Assembly: GCF_002860165.1 (NCBI RefSeq)
Contig: NZ_PGUZ01000013.1
Coordinates: forward strand, 1 to 64,000
Direction: 5' to 3'
Source: Bacillus sp. V3-13
GTDB taxonomy: Bacteria > Bacillota > Bacilli > Bacillales > Cytobacillaceae
Length of the DNA stretch: 64,000 nucleotides
Shown here: positions 26,077-37,692 of the stretch, piece by piece
Numbering within the stretch: position 1 is the stretch's first letter
Layout of the letters: the number at the start of each line of letters is the position of its first letter
The notes under the pieces: model-generated
What the model was told of the DNA's origin: nothing
What the model saw: only the letters and a program-made list of their open reading frames with translations
The model's database searches: none
Program-made: the position numbers and the translations under genes

Positions 26077-26627
26077 GTGAACCAAAAGATCTTGCCAGCG
26101 TCATCAAGCATGAAAGAGTTTGAAAAATTTTTGGAAAGTCCCTACGAGATCGGTGTGTTCCTGGAGATGCATATCGCTCAATTGAAAAATGTAAATGCGA
26201 TGGCGAGACAGCATGGTAAAAGAATGATCTATCATGTCGATATGATTCATGGAATTAAAAATGATGACTATGCCACAGAATACATATGCCAGGAATTTCG
26301 TCCGTACGGGCTTATTTCAACAAAATCAAGCGTCATCCATAAAGCCAGGCAAAAAGGGGTAATCGCGGTGCAGCGGATTTTTTTAATATCGACAGCCATG
26401 CCCTCGAGAAAAGCTACAAGCTTGTTGAAAAGACCAAGCCGGATTATATCGAGGTTCTTCCCGGTGCCATGCCGTGGATGATCAAAGAAGTCAAGGAGCG
26501 CCTGAGCACTCCTATATTTGCCGGCGGCTTAATCCGTTCACCCGAGGAAGTAAAAAATGCATTAAATGCAGGCGCTGTCGCGATTACCACATCGAAAACG
26601 GACCTATGGGACATGTTTAGACTCTAG
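26077..26627 (+). pseudogene. glpP: Glycerol antiterminator GlpP, frameshifted at a slippery heptamer
   Basis: GlpP binds glycerol-3-phosphate and the glp leader mRNAs to prevent termination. The zero frame gives a GlpP N-terminal part (ILPASSSMKEFEKFLESPYEIGVFLEMHI, HVDMIHGIKNDDYATEYICQEFRPYGLISTKS) but derails after residue 103 and stops at 26481. The -1 frame from 26385 supplies the rest: NIDSHALEKSYKLVEKTKPDYIEVLPGAMP, IFAGGLIRSPEEV, GAVAITTSKTDLW, ending at 26627. Joined length 183, close to B. subtilis (192). The switch point is T-TTT-TTA (26379-26385). It may be a real mutation, a sequencing deletion of one T, or translational frameshifting. GTG start after TGGAGG. Confidence 0.88.
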
Positions 26628-26663
26628 ATCGAAAAAATATGAATTGAAAAAACTATTAATTTG

Positions 26664-26692
26664 TTGACAACGCTTTCATAGGTCAGTATACT
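26664..26692 (+). promoter_or_regulatory. glpFK promoter with overlapping cre site
   Basis: TTGACA (26664-26669), 17 bases, TATACT (26687-26692). TGACAACGCTTTCA (26665-26678) overlaps the -35 and differs from the cre consensus at one position, so CcpA repression is expected. Confidence 0.85.
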
Positions 26693-26720
26693 GATAATTA
26701 ACAAGTTAATGAATCGTGAT

Positions 26721-26797
26721 GGAGAAAAGGAGATTCACGCAGATTGCCTCTTTTGAGAGGGTTATTCTGTCGTGTGTCTCCTTTTTCTTTTCAGGCT
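26721..26797 (+). terminator. glpF leader antitermination structure
   Basis: A long hairpin AAGGAGA...CACG.CAGA / TCTG.CGTG...TCTCCTT with an inner CCTCT/AGAGG stem and T-rich tail ends transcription before glpF. GGAGAAAAGGAGA (26721-26733) at its 5' foot recurs in the glpD leader and is the presumed GlpP target. Confidence 0.8.
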
Positions 26798-26812
26798 TGT
26801 TGCGAAATAAAA

Positions 26813-26826
26813 TTAAAACGCTTTCA
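26813..26826 (+). promoter_or_regulatory. Second cre-like site, glpF leader
   Basis: TTAAAACGCTTTCA differs from TGWAANCGNTNWCA at one base, 20 bases before glpF. Confidence 0.6.
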
Positions 26827-26846
26827 AAAAAGAAAGGGGAGTATTT

Positions 26847-29194
<2,348 letters not shown>

Positions 29195-29220
29195 TAATTT
29201 TCAAAAATATAAAACTATGT

Positions 29221-29315
29221 TATAATTCAACTAAGTTAATACTCGGCAGGAGACAGGGAGAGACCACAAATACACTATCGGATCTGGCGATAGTGTGCTT
29301 TGTGGTCTTTTTTCT
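29221..29315 (+). terminator. glpD leader with GlpP-dependent terminator
   Basis: TATAAT (29221-29226) is a good -10. The short leader carries AAGTTAAT then GGAGACAGGGAGA (29249-29261) and a very strong terminator AGACCACAAA.ACACTATCG/CGATAGTGT..TTTGTGGTCT with six T. Confidence 0.88.
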
Positions 29316-29334
29316 ACATTAGGAGGGTACTTAA

Positions 29335-31014
29335 ATGGAAAAGTTTTCGAATCTGAACAGAACAACTATCGTAAGTATGCTGAAGTCTGAATCCTTCGAT
29401 GTTCTTATCATCGGGGGAGGAGTTACAGGCGCTGGAATTGCACTCGATGCTGCTTCTAGAGGAATGAAAGCTGCGCTCGTAGAGATGCAGGATTTTTCAG
29501 CTGGAACCTCCAGTCGTTCAACGAAGCTTGTTCATGGCGGCCTTCGCTATTTAAAGCAATTTGAAGTGAAGCTGGTGGCAGAGGTGGGCAAGGAAAGAGC
29601 AATTGTCTATGAAAACGGCCCGCATGTGACAACCCCGGAATGGATGCTTCTGCCTATGCATAAAGGTGGAACATTCGGCAAAACGAGCACCTCGATCGGT
29701 CTGATGGTGTATGACTTTTTGGCAGGTGTAAAAAAAACAGAGCGCCGAAAAATGCTTGGTGCCGATGAAACCTTGAATAAAGAACCGCTTGTCAAAAAAG
29801 AAGGCTTAAAAGGCGGCGGCTATTATGTAGAATATCGGACAGACGATGCCCGCCTCACGATTGAAGTCTTAAAAGCTGCTGTTGAAAAAGGAGCGACAGC
29901 CGTAAATTATGCGCGCGCAGACAATTTATTATATGAGAATGGGAAGGTTGTCGGGGCAGCAATAACCGACTTCATCACGGGAGAAGTGTATGAAATCCGT
30001 GCCGACAAAGTCATTAATGCGACAGGGCCGTGGGTCGATACAATCCGTGAAAAGGATGGCTCCAAAAAAGGGAAAACACTAAAGCTTACAAAGGGCGTCC
30101 ATATCGTGATCGACCAGAGCCGCTTTCCGCTGAAACAGGCTGTTTATTTTGATACACCTGACGGACGGATGGTGTTTGCGATTCCGCGCGAAGGAAAGGC
30201 TTATGTTGGAACAACGGATACTTTTTTTGACGGCGATAAAGCCAACCCGGGCGTAACAAAGGAAGACCGGACTTATATTATTAACGCCATCAATTACATG
30301 TTCCCCGCTGTAAATATTTCCGAAGCGGATATCGAATCCAGCTGGTCAGGTATCCGGCCGCTCATCCATGAAGAAGGCCGGGCACCATCAGAAATATCCC
30401 GGAAGGATGAGATCTGGGAATCTGAAACAGGCCTGATCACGATAGCGGGCGGTAAGCTGACAGGGTATCGGAAAATGGCTGAAACGATTGTCGATTTAGT
30501 GGCCCAAAAGCTGGCGAATGAGAAAAATAAGCAGTTTCCGGAAAGCCCGACAAAGCATATGCCGATCTCTGGAGGGGACGTTGGCGGCTCAGAAGGCTTT
30601 ATTCGCTATATTGCACAGCAAACAGAACGGGGAATGTCATTAGGGCTGACAAAAGAAGAAGCTTCCGGGATTGCATCCATGTATGGTTCCAACAGCCCGA
30701 TTGTTTTTGAATTAATTAGCGCCAATAACGATATAAGAAATAAATATGGGCTGCCAAAGGTTTTATTCGGACAGTTGGAATATGCGATCCAATATGAAAT
30801 GGCGGCAACCCCGCTCGACTTTTTCTATCGCAGAACCGGCGCCCTGCTCTTTAACATCAATCTCGTTAAAAAGTGGAAGGAGCAGGTAGTTGATTATTTT
30901 GCTGACAAGTTCAGCTGGACGGGTGAAGAAAAACAAAATCATATGAAGGAATTAGAAACGGCAATGGCCGAGGCCCAGCCTGGTTATGAAGAAAACACTA
31001 AACTCTCCAGTTAA
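29335..31014 (+). CDS. glpD: Aerobic glycerol-3-phosphate dehydrogenase
   Basis: A 559-residue FAD enzyme oxidising glycerol-3-phosphate to DHAP at the membrane and passing electrons to menaquinone. FAD motif [21 protein letters not shown] (about 23-43); [19 protein letters not shown] is the second flavin contact; [11 protein letters not shown] and [16 protein letters not shown] are family motifs. AGGAGGG before ATG 29335. Monocistronic, controlled by the leader terminator. Confidence 0.97.
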   Translation: MEKFSNLNRTTIVSMLKSESFDVLIIGGGVTGAGIALDAASRGMKAALVEMQDFSAGTSSRSTKLVHGGLRYLKQFEVKLVAEVGKERAIVYENGPHVTTPEWMLLPMHKGGTFGKTSTSIGLMVYDFLAGVKKTERRKMLGADETLNKEPLVKKEGLKGGGYYVEYRTDDARLTIEVLKAAVEKGATAVNYARADNLLYENGKVVGAAITDFITGEVYEIRADKVINATGPWVDTIREKDGSKKGKTLKLTKGVHIVIDQSRFPLKQAVYFDTPDGRMVFAIPREGKAYVGTTDTFFDGDKANPGVTKEDRTYIINAINYMFPAVNISEADIESSWSGIRPLIHEEGRAPSEISRKDEIWESETGLITIAGGKLTGYRKMAETIVDLVAQKLANEKNKQFPESPTKHMPISGGDVGGSEGFIRYIAQQTERGMSLGLTKEEASGIASMYGSNSPIVFELISANNDIRNKYGLPKVLFGQLEYAIQYEMAATPLDFFYRRTGALLFNINLVKKWKEQVVDYFADKFSWTGEEKQNHMKELETAMAEAQPGYEENTKLSS

Positions 31015-31028
31015 TTGGAGAGTTTTTT
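31000..31028 (+). terminator. Terminator after glpD
   Basis: AAACTCTCC/GGAGAGTTTTTT; the stop codon lies in the loop. Confidence 0.9.
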
Positions 31029-31059
31029 CATGCAAACCATCAGAAAAGGGCAATTAAAG

Positions 31060-31202
31060 TTGACTTTGTGGCATTTTTAATTTACTATTAAGATAACGCT
31101 ATAAAGCTCGTTATTTAATTATGTGGATACAAGAAGTCGCAGCTGCAATGAATGTGGGCCGATTCCTTCATTATCATTGCAAAACTGCGGCTTTCTTTTT
31201 TC
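31060..31202 (+). ncRNA. Promoter and terminator-like leader or sRNA before csp
   Basis: TTGACT (31060-31065), 17 bases, TACTAT (31083-31088) predicts a start near 31095. The transcript forms a long hairpin: AAGTCGCAG/CTGCGGCTT outside, GCAATGA/TCATTGC inside, and seven T at 31195-31201. This gives either a 105-base RNA or an attenuated leader for the cold-shock gene 50 bases on. Confidence 0.6.
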
Positions 31203-31250
31203 CGAATTTTATAAAAAGTGTTATGGTGAAACAATTTCAGGAGGTTTTTC

Positions 31251-31454
31251 ATGATGAAAAACGGTAAAGTAAAATGGTTTAATGCAGAAAAAGGATTCGG
31301 ATTCATCGAAGCAGAAGGTGGAGAAGACGTATTTGTTCATTTCTCTGCTATTCAAGGTGATGGCTTCAAATCTTTAGACGAAGGCCAAAGCGTGACTTTC
31401 GAAGTTGTTGAAGGAAACCGCGGACCACAAGCGGCTAACGTTACCAAAGCTTAA
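31251..31454 (+). CDS. Cold-shock protein (CspB family), first copy
   Basis: A 67-residue OB-fold RNA chaperone. RNP1 KGFGFIE and RNP2 VFVHFSAI are intact. AGGAGG precedes a double ATG (31251/31254); either could be used. It differs from the second copy at 33345 at about a quarter of positions. Part of a cluster with a DEAD-box helicase. Confidence 0.95.
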   Translation: MMKNGKVKWFNAEKGFGFIEAEGGEDVFVHFSAIQGDGFKSLDEGQSVTFEVVEGNRGPQAANVTKA

Positions 31455-31469
31455 TAACTCGAAATCTTA

Positions 31470-31501
31470 AGGTGGTGCTCAGGTGGGCATCGCCTTTTCC
31501 A
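31470..31501 (+). terminator. Terminator after first csp
   Basis: AAGGTGGTGC/GCATCGCCTT, ten pairs including G-U, with a T-tract. Confidence 0.75.
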
Positions 31502-31570
31502 CTTATATCCTCTTTTCATAAATACCTGCATTTTGTCAATTAGGACAATCCTTTTCCAACTGAAGATGTA

Positions 31571-31668
31571 AAGAATCAGGGGCTAAAAACTATCCCGCAA
31601 AACTAATTTTGTTTGGCCGGTTATGGAGCAGTTAAAGATGAGAGCAGAGGGCTTGATTCTTTTTTTGC
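31571..31668 (+). ncRNA. Structured terminator-like element before helicase
   Basis: AAGAATCA (31571-31578) pairs with TGATTCTT (31654-31661) and is followed by seven T, closing a 75-base interior that includes GGGGCTAA and GGCCGG, both also found in the element before ydjO. A leader or sRNA is possible. The rest of the 360-base gap holds the helicase promoter and no gene. Confidence 0.45.
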
Positions 31669-31814
31669 AACTTTCGTAAAAGTAACGTTTTAATTGCCAG
31701 CGGATAGGTAAAATATGAATGGAGAAAGAAAACATTTTATAAAATATTGATGCATTACCTTAAAGGTAATAAATGAGCATCCACACCAATGGTGTGAAGG
31801 AGGGAATACACGGT

Positions 31815-33245
31815 TTGACAACATTTGAGCAATTTAATTTAAGCAAAGAACTTCAAAGTGCTGTATCGAATATGGGCTTTGAAGAACCGACACCGATTCA
31901 AGCACAGGCGATCCCGCTTGCACTGACAGGCCGGGATTTAATCGGCCAGGCCCAAACCGGAACAGGTAAAACAACCGCTTTCGGGATTCCGCTAATCGAA
32001 AAAGCAGTCGTTGAAAATGGCATTCAGGGCCTGGTGCTCGCTCCAACGCGTGAGTTAGCGGTGCAGGTGGCAGAGGAACTGAACAAGATCGGCAACGGCA
32101 AAGGAATTCGCACATTGCCAATATACGGCGGACAGGATATTAGCCGTCAAATTAGAGCTTTAAAGAATAAGCCGCAAATTATTGCTGCCACCCCCGGGAG
32201 GTTAATGGACCACTTGGATCGCAGGACGATCCGTCTGCAAAACATCCATACTGTTGTCCTTGATGAAGCAGATGAAATGCTGAATATGGGCTTTATTGAG
32301 GACATTGAAAAGATTCTCGGCCAGATTCCCACGAAATATCAAACTCTGCTTTTCTCGGCTACAATGCCAAAGCGAATTCAGTCGCTTGCTGAAAAATTTA
32401 TGGACAATCCTGAGCTGGTACGAGTCAAAGCAAAAGAAATGACTGTCACGAACATTGAACAGCATTATGTTGAAGTTCAGGAAAAGCAAAAGTTTGATGT
32501 GTTATGCAACTTTCTTGATATCCAATCTCCTGACCTGGCGATTATTTTCGGACGGACAAAAAAACGGGTTGATGAACTGGTTGAAGGTTTAATGAAACGC
32601 GGTTACTCGGCCGAAGGAATTCACGGGGACATTCCCCAGTCAAAACGGGATCAAGTAATCCGCCGATTTAAAGAACAGTCAATTGATATTATGGTTGCCA
32701 CCGACGTAGCTGCCCGTGGCCTTGATATTAGCGGTGTTTCCCATGTATATAACTTTGATATTCCACAGGATCCTGAAAGCTATGTACACCGGATCGGCCG
32801 AACAGGGCGCGCCGGCAAAAAAGGCCTCGCCATAACATTCGTAACGCCGCGGGAAACAGACCACTTGAGGTCTATTGAAAATATGACTAAGAAAAAAATG
32901 TCCAAAACACCGATTCCGACGATGGGAGAAGTTTTGGCAGGCCATCAGGAAGCGACGATCCAGCGGCTTCGCGATGTAATGGAAAATGGTAATTTCTCAG
33001 AATATAAGCATATTGCCGAAACGCTGCTGGAGGATACAGATTCGGTGACATTGCTTGCTTCAGCATTAAAACTATTAACAAAAGAACCGGATGCAACACC
33101 TGTCAGATTAACGGCAGTCGAGCCGCTTCGTTCTAAAAAGCCGAAAGCCAGCAGAGATCGAAACCGCTCTGATCGGGATTGGAACCGCCGCAATGATAGA
33201 AGCAGAACAAGAAATCGTCCGGCACGCAAAAATAAATTCCAATAA
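31815..33245 (+). CDS. DEAD-box RNA helicase, CshA/CshB type
   Basis: A 476-residue ATP-dependent RNA helicase. Motifs: Q-motif [22 protein letters not shown], Ia [60 protein letters not shown]. The basic C-terminal tail ([15 protein letters not shown]...) binds RNA. TTG 31815 fits CshA start M-T-T-F and follows AAGGAGG by 10 bases; ATG 31773 would add 14 residues with a weaker site. Flanked by two csp genes, it probably unwinds cold-stabilised mRNA with them. Confidence 0.92.
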   Translation: MTTFEQFNLSKELQSAVSNMGFEEPTPIQAQAIPLALTGRDLIGQAQTGTGKTTAFGIPLIEKAVVENGIQGLVLAPTRELAVQVAEELNKIGNGKGIRTLPIYGGQDISRQIRALKNKPQIIAATPGRLMDHLDRRTIRLQNIHTVVLDEADEMLNMGFIEDIEKILGQIPTKYQTLLFSATMPKRIQSLAEKFMDNPELVRVKAKEMTVTNIEQHYVEVQEKQKFDVLCNFLDIQSPDLAIIFGRTKKRVDELVEGLMKRGYSAEGIHGDIPQSKRDQVIRRFKEQSIDIMVATDVAARGLDISGVSHVYNFDIPQDPESYVHRIGRTGRAGKKGLAITFVTPRETDHLRSIENMTKKKMSKTPIPTMGEVLAGHQEATIQRLRDVMENGNFSEYKHIAETLLEDTDSVTLLASALKLLTKEPDATPVRLTAVEPLRSKKPKASRDRNRSDRDWNRRNDRSRTRNRPARKNKFQ

Positions 33246-33344
33246 ATATAGGTTTAATTTGGCATAAATTGTCCATATTAGTAGGTATAGTGGCAGTTTA
33301 TAGAAACCACTGATATGCTTGACTAATTTAGGAGGAATAAAAAA

Positions 33345-33545
33345 ATGGCAACAGGAAAAGTAAAATGGTTTAATTCGGAGAAAGGCTTTGGATTTATCGA
33401 AGCTGACGGCGGAGAAGACGTGTTTGTTCATTATTCTGCTATTCAAGGAGAAGGCTTTAAGACGTTGGAGGAAGGTCAAAGCGTAGCTTTTGATGTTGAA
33501 GAAGGCCAGCGCGGTCCTCAGGCTGTCAACGTTGTTAAAGCTTAA
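33345..33545 (+). CDS. Cold-shock protein (CspB family), second copy
   Basis: A 66-residue OB-fold protein, [19 protein letters not shown] at the start and VFVHYSAI as RNP2. AGGAGG precedes ATG. A small hairpin AGTGG/CCACT in its leader (about 33289-33311) lies just upstream. Confidence 0.95.
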   Translation: MATGKVKWFNSEKGFGFIEADGGEDVFVHYSAIQGEGFKTLEEGQSVAFDVEEGQRGPQAVNVVKA

Positions 33546-33606
33546 TTTTAGGCATGAGGAAAGGTTTTTCAGTTAGGGAAAACTATTTTATAAATGAATA
33601 ATCCCA

Positions 33607-33718
33607 TTAGAATTCACTGTTATGTAAAGATCGGCCGGCTCTTAGAGTAAGCAACATAAGTTGTATGCAAGCCCTGGGGCTAAGAGGATTTGCTTTATAG
33701 GCAGTGAATTCTTTTTTA
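33607..33718 (+). ncRNA. Structured RNA candidate between csp and ydjO
   Basis: An 11-bp outer stem AGAATTCACTG/CAGTGAATTCT followed by six T closes a branched interior: CTCTTAG/CTAAGAG, CAAC-ATAA-GTTG and GCCC-TG-GGGC. This is too elaborate for a simple terminator and no reading frame fills it. It may be an sRNA or a leader attenuator for ydjO. The rest of the 335-base gap shows no gene. Confidence 0.55.
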
Positions 33719-33881
33719 GAAATGATGATAACGTACTGAAATTCAGTTGGATGATTTTGATGTCTTGCATAGGGCCTTCCTTATTTAGGCTAAAAGTATG
33801 AACAAGATTTGCCGGCTGGCAGCATATAATAAATGTGTTTGGTGCCAGTCCGTTAAAAATAGAAACGGGGAGGAAAATCGT

Positions 33882-34091
33882 ATGGCGTTTGGTAGAAAGA
33901 AAGATATAGAAGTAGTAACGGAAGAAACGAAGATATGGGAATGTACGTCTAATGGCTGCAACGCCTGGGTAAGGGACAATTTCAAAAGCAGTGAAACACC
34001 TCTATGCCCAATCTGTAATAGTGAGATGAGCCAGGGGACTAAGCTGCTTCAGGTGATTGTGAATAGCAGTCCCAAATATAAGCATTCATGA
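33882..34091 (+). CDS. ydjO: Cold-inducible protein YdjO
   Basis: A 69-residue YdjO-family protein: WECTSNGCNAWVRDNF, then CPICNSEM; four Cys in two pairs suggest a zinc site. Known as cold-inducible in B. subtilis, role unknown. ATG 33882 follows GGGGAGG; the 28 residues upstream in frame have no ribosome binding site. It extends the cold-shock cluster. Confidence 0.88.
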   Translation: MAFGRKKDIEVVTEETKIWECTSNGCNAWVRDNFKSSETPLCPICNSEMSQGTKLLQVIVNSSPKYKHS

Positions 34092-34155
34092 TTTATGCAT
34101 AATTATTCCTTTTTCAAAGAACCAGTTTTTATTCCTCGTTATAATCGCATAGAAG

Positions 34156-34185
34156 AAAAACGGGCAATCCATTTGCCCGTTTTGT
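34156..34185. terminator. Bidirectional terminator ydjO/DUF6509
   Basis: AAAACGGGCAA/TTGCCCGTTTT perfect hairpin. Confidence 0.85.
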
Positions 34186-34188
34186 ATT

Positions 34189-34479
34189 TCACAGTGCTTC
34201 CCTATAATGTTCTTTACAGAACGCTGCGACCATTTCTTCCTCATCTTCCTCCAGCTCAAACTCAAGAATTTTTTCAGTGGCATCATCGATGAAATGATAG
34301 TTGGAGATTTTTACGCTATCTTCTGTCACGATAAACAGCACTTTGAGAGATAGTCCTGTTTCCGTATACAATTCATCATCTTCGGGAACTTCAACTTTTA
34401 GAAAAAATTCGTAGCGGTCTCCAGCTAATATGCCGAATGGATCGGCGATTTTTTCAACTGTATACTCAGTGATATTCAT
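34189..34479 (-). CDS. DUF6509-type protein
   Basis: A 96-residue acidic cytoplasmic protein starting MNITEYTVEKIADPFGIL and ending MVAAFCKEHYREAL, a Bacillus-specific family that I recall as DUF6509. GGAGGGG precedes ATG 34479. It lies 41 bases after the DUF3900 gene, probably in one operon. Function unknown. Confidence 0.7.
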   Translation of the reverse strand: MNITEYTVEKIADPFGILAGDRYEFFLKVEVPEDDELYTETGLSLKVLFIVTEDSVKISNYHFIDDATEKILEFELEEDEEEMVAAFCKEHYREAL

Positions 34480-34520
34480 ATAAGTGCACCCCTCCGGCCT
34501 TTTTTCAAGATCAATCGTGT

Positions 34521-35585
34521 TTATGCTTGCTTCTTTTTTATTCTGTCCATTATTTCTTCAAGATTCTCTGGTTTTAAAAACTCGATCGGTGAAAAGCCTT
34601 TTTCAAAGTGAATTGAATCGGATTCAATCAACATAACATATTTATCATTCATTTTGCCGATATGGATCTGATCGCCAAAATCCGCAAGCATTCCGTTAAC
34701 GGAGATATGGTCAAGCTTCATTTTTAGCTCAAGTTCAGGCGTATGCTCAACTAATTGGACGGCAGCTTCGACAATCCTGGAGGTGGAAAATTGCTCCTGC
34801 AGCTCCCGTTTTGGGCTCGCCGCCCATATTTCCATCGCTGATTCAAACTGTTCTCTTTCGTCGCTTTCAGGCTCAAACCGATCCTCAAGCTGCTCACGAA
34901 CCATGCCGATCACTTGTGTCTTAACGATTTCCGGCATTGACTCAGCGTAATCAACATACTTTAAGAAGTCCTCGAAATAGCGGGCATGCGAAGCCTGGTG
35001 AATCTTCAACTCTGCTTCCTCGACAATTCCTTCCTCGGGCATGTATGGATATTGGATCGATTTCATATTTTTCGTCGTAATCGCCATCTCGACGTGGTTA
35101 ATGAGTGTCGATTCATCTGAAATGGATGCGACTTTCGGTTCAAAATCACACTTCATGATAAAAATAAAAGGTTCATCAAAATATTTTCGCAGCTTTGCGG
35201 AGGCAACGAGAAAAACGCCTCCGCGGACAGCGCTTGTATCCAAATAAGCCTGCACCAATTGTTCATTTGCTTCCTGAAATTCAGAACTGGATGTGGCTGA
35301 TTTTACCCTTTGGAAAAGATTATAGTTCGGATTTGAACTAAGATCATGGCCAGCTTCAACAATAAAATGACCTATCTTGGTCGGCACCTGGTCTGTTTTC
35401 GGATGTCGTTCAACTTTTCTCTTTGAAATTTTCGCCAGATCACCATCCAAAAAGATTTTTAGAGCGCTTTGTTGATAATCTTCATTGTTTAGTGTTTGAA
35501 AATGCTTATAGCGTTTATCTGTTTGCTCTCCTTTTCCTTCTACTTGAATAACGTAAAAGGATAAGTATATGATTTCAAAATCCAT
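34521..35585 (-). CDS. DUF3900 family protein
   Basis: A 354-residue soluble protein, full length for the Bacillus DUF3900 family as I recall it. The first half contains LFQRVKSATSSSEFQEANEQLVQAYLDTSAVRGGVFLVA and KCDFEPKVASI, resembling nucleoid-associated protein NdpA/YejK in layout. Function unproven. Weak GGGGAAC ribosome binding site before ATG 35585. Confidence 0.7.
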   Translation of the reverse strand: MDFEIIYLSFYVIQVEGKGEQTDKRYKHFQTLNNEDYQQSALKIFLDGDLAKISKRKVERHPKTDQVPTKIGHFIVEAGHDLSSNPNYNLFQRVKSATSSSEFQEANEQLVQAYLDTSAVRGGVFLVASAKLRKYFDEPFIFIMKCDFEPKVASISDESTLINHVEMAITTKNMKSIQYPYMPEEGIVEEAELKIHQASHARYFEDFLKYVDYAESMPEIVKTQVIGMVREQLEDRFEPESDEREQFESAMEIWAASPKRELQEQFSTSRIVEAAVQLVEHTPELELKMKLDHISVNGMLADFGDQIHIGKMNDKYVMLIESDSIHFEKGFSPIEFLKPENLEEIMDRIKKKQA

Positions 35586-35881
35586 GATGTTCCCCGTTTC
35601 TGCAAAATTAGCTCTCCTCAGTATAGAAAAACAGGCTGTCTTTCGTCAATCGCAAATAGAGAAATATGAATATTCATTAACATATATGCGTGCAACCAAG
35701 TGATTAGGATAGCGGGCATAATGTTTGTCAAAGGGGAGAATATAGGGAAAAATAGTTTTAAGAGGGTTGTGCTATAGGATTGGCCGGAATCATAATGTTA
35801 AAATAAAGATAAAACAAGCCTAAACAGGGAATAGTTAGCGATAAACGCACTTATATCTAATTGATGAATGGGGAGTGGGGA

Positions 35882-36775
35882 ATGAACGGAATAGAAACAA
35901 ATACACTTGACATCATTCAACATAAAGGTTTACCAAAAACGAAGCTCGCAAAGAGGATATTGTTTATTGTTCTTGGTGCGATCTTAATGGGGGTCGGCCT
36001 TGAAGAATTTTTAGTTCCAAACCGTGTTTTGGACGGGGGAATTGTCGGGATTTCAATTATCCTTGCTCACCTGACAGGCTTTCGATTAGGCTTTTTTATT
36101 TTTCTTTTGAATATGCCGTTTATTTTCATCGGATATAAGCAAATTGGCAAAACCTTCGCTCTATCGACACTGCTCGGAATCGCAGTTCTTTCCGTGACTA
36201 CGTTTCTGCTGCACGAGGTCCCTGTGTTTACAGACGATTTACTGCTTGCGACTGTGTTTGGCGGAATCACGCTCGGAGTCGGAGTCGGAATGGTTATCCG
36301 CTACGGTGGCTCTCTCGATGGCACCGAAGTCATGGCGATTTTGGCCAATAAGAAGCTGCCTTTTTCGGTTGGTGAAATCATCATGTTTTTCAATTTATTT
36401 ATTTTCGGGACAGCCGGTTTTGTATTTGGCTGGGATCGTGCAATGTATTCGATTATTGCCTATTTTATCGCATTTAAAGCAATTGATATCGTCATCCAGG
36501 GGCTTGATGAGTCGAAATCAGCCTGGATTATCTCTGACAACCATCAAGAGATTGGCGATGCCATCATTGCCCGGCTTGGCAGGGGAGTCACATATTTAAA
36601 TGGGGAAGGGGCATACACAGGTGATAACAAAAAGGTCATTTTCTGCGTCATTACCCGGCTTGAAGAGGCGAAGCTGAAAATGATCGTTGAAGACCTTGAT
36701 CCATCCGCTTTTCTTGCTGTTGCAAATATATCCGAAGTGCGCGGCGGAAGATTCAAGAAGCGCGATATTCATTAA
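35882..36775 (+). CDS. YitT family membrane protein
   Basis: A 297-residue protein with five or six membrane segments (DUF161: ILMGVGLEEFLVPNRVLDGGIVGISI; GGITLGVGVGMVIRYGGSLDGTEV) and a cytosolic C-terminal DUF2179 domain (GDAIIARLGRGVTYLNGEGAYTG; FLAVANISEVRGGRF). Transport role unknown; B. subtilis has several paralogues. ATG 35882 after GGGGAGTGGGGA. Confidence 0.9.
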   Translation: MNGIETNTLDIIQHKGLPKTKLAKRILFIVLGAILMGVGLEEFLVPNRVLDGGIVGISIILAHLTGFRLGFFIFLLNMPFIFIGYKQIGKTFALSTLLGIAVLSVTTFLLHEVPVFTDDLLLATVFGGITLGVGVGMVIRYGGSLDGTEVMAILANKKLPFSVGEIIMFFNLFIFGTAGFVFGWDRAMYSIIAYFIAFKAIDIVIQGLDESKSAWIISDNHQEIGDAIIARLGRGVTYLNGEGAYTGDNKKVIFCVITRLEEAKLKMIVEDLDPSAFLAVANISEVRGGRFKKRDIH

Positions 36776-36943
36776 TGGTTTCCAGAAGGCTGGTGTTGCC
36801 GCTTTTTTTGAAGCGGAAAATATATAATTTGAATCCGGCAATGATCACACTGTATCGTTTGCAAATGCAGCTTATGAAACTTATTTAGATTTCAATCGTA
36901 TTTATATATGAAATCAAACAAGATGATATGAAAGGAGTTAACA

Positions 36944-37387
36944 ATGAAGCGGTATATAGCCATTTTCGGAATGATTGTAATGCTGCTAAGCGGCTGTTCT
37001 TTCCTCGACGATGTAAATCAGTCGGTTGAATATGTTAATGATGCAACAACCTATATTAACGAAGCAAACAAATTTGCGGAAGAATTGCCGCAACTGGCGG
37101 AAGAAGCAATAGCAAACAATGACTCAGTCCAGGAGCTTAAGAATAGCTTAATTGATATGAAAGAAGATGCAGAAAATTTCATCGCCATTGAACCGCCGGC
37201 AGTGGCAGACGATGTCCATGCCCAACTGACTGAATATAGTGAACAATTGAAAGCGGCTATAGATATATACCTGGAAAATATCGAAATCGGAAATCTTGAT
37301 TTAACTACATTGGAAGATTCACAAATATTAACCACCTTAAATGAAATCACCAGTCTTATTGAGCAGTTGGAACAATTGGGAGCATAA
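36944..37387 (+). CDS. DUF6376-type lipoprotein
   Basis: A 147-residue lipoprotein with lipobox LLSGC (Cys 18) and a helical, acidic mature part (VNQSVEYVNDATTYINEANKFAEELP) probably a long coiled coil. Small Bacillus lipoprotein family, unknown role. AAAGGAG before ATG. Confidence 0.8.
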   Translation: MKRYIAIFGMIVMLLSGCSFLDDVNQSVEYVNDATTYINEANKFAEELPQLAEEAIANNDSVQELKNSLIDMKEDAENFIAIEPPAVADDVHAQLTEYSEQLKAAIDIYLENIEIGNLDLTTLEDSQILTTLNEITSLIEQLEQLGA

Positions 37388-37493
37388 GTAAGCAGGCACG
37401 AAGTTTTAACCAAAAATAATCATCCCTATAGTTTGCAGCTCGGTGGATTACTTTCTATCCAATGCTAATCTTCCAAGTTAAACATCGATTATC

Positions 37494-37528
37494 TGACCGT
37501 TTGGTGAACAGCACCAACGGTCTTTTTT
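37494..37528 (+). terminator. Terminator after lipoprotein gene
   Basis: GACCGTTTGGTG/CACCAACGGTC hairpin then six T. The remaining 165 bases before the next gene show nothing else. Confidence 0.85.
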
Positions 37529-37692
37529 ATATTTTCCAAACTCTTTTAAAATCGTACTATTTCATCGTCGATTTCAAACACAAATAAGTCCCTTTTAATC
37601 ACACGTTGTAGGTTGTGGTTGTTGAAAATGAATTTAACGTTACGATAAATTCATTTGATGTTATACTTGAAGGAAAGAGGAGGCTACATAAA

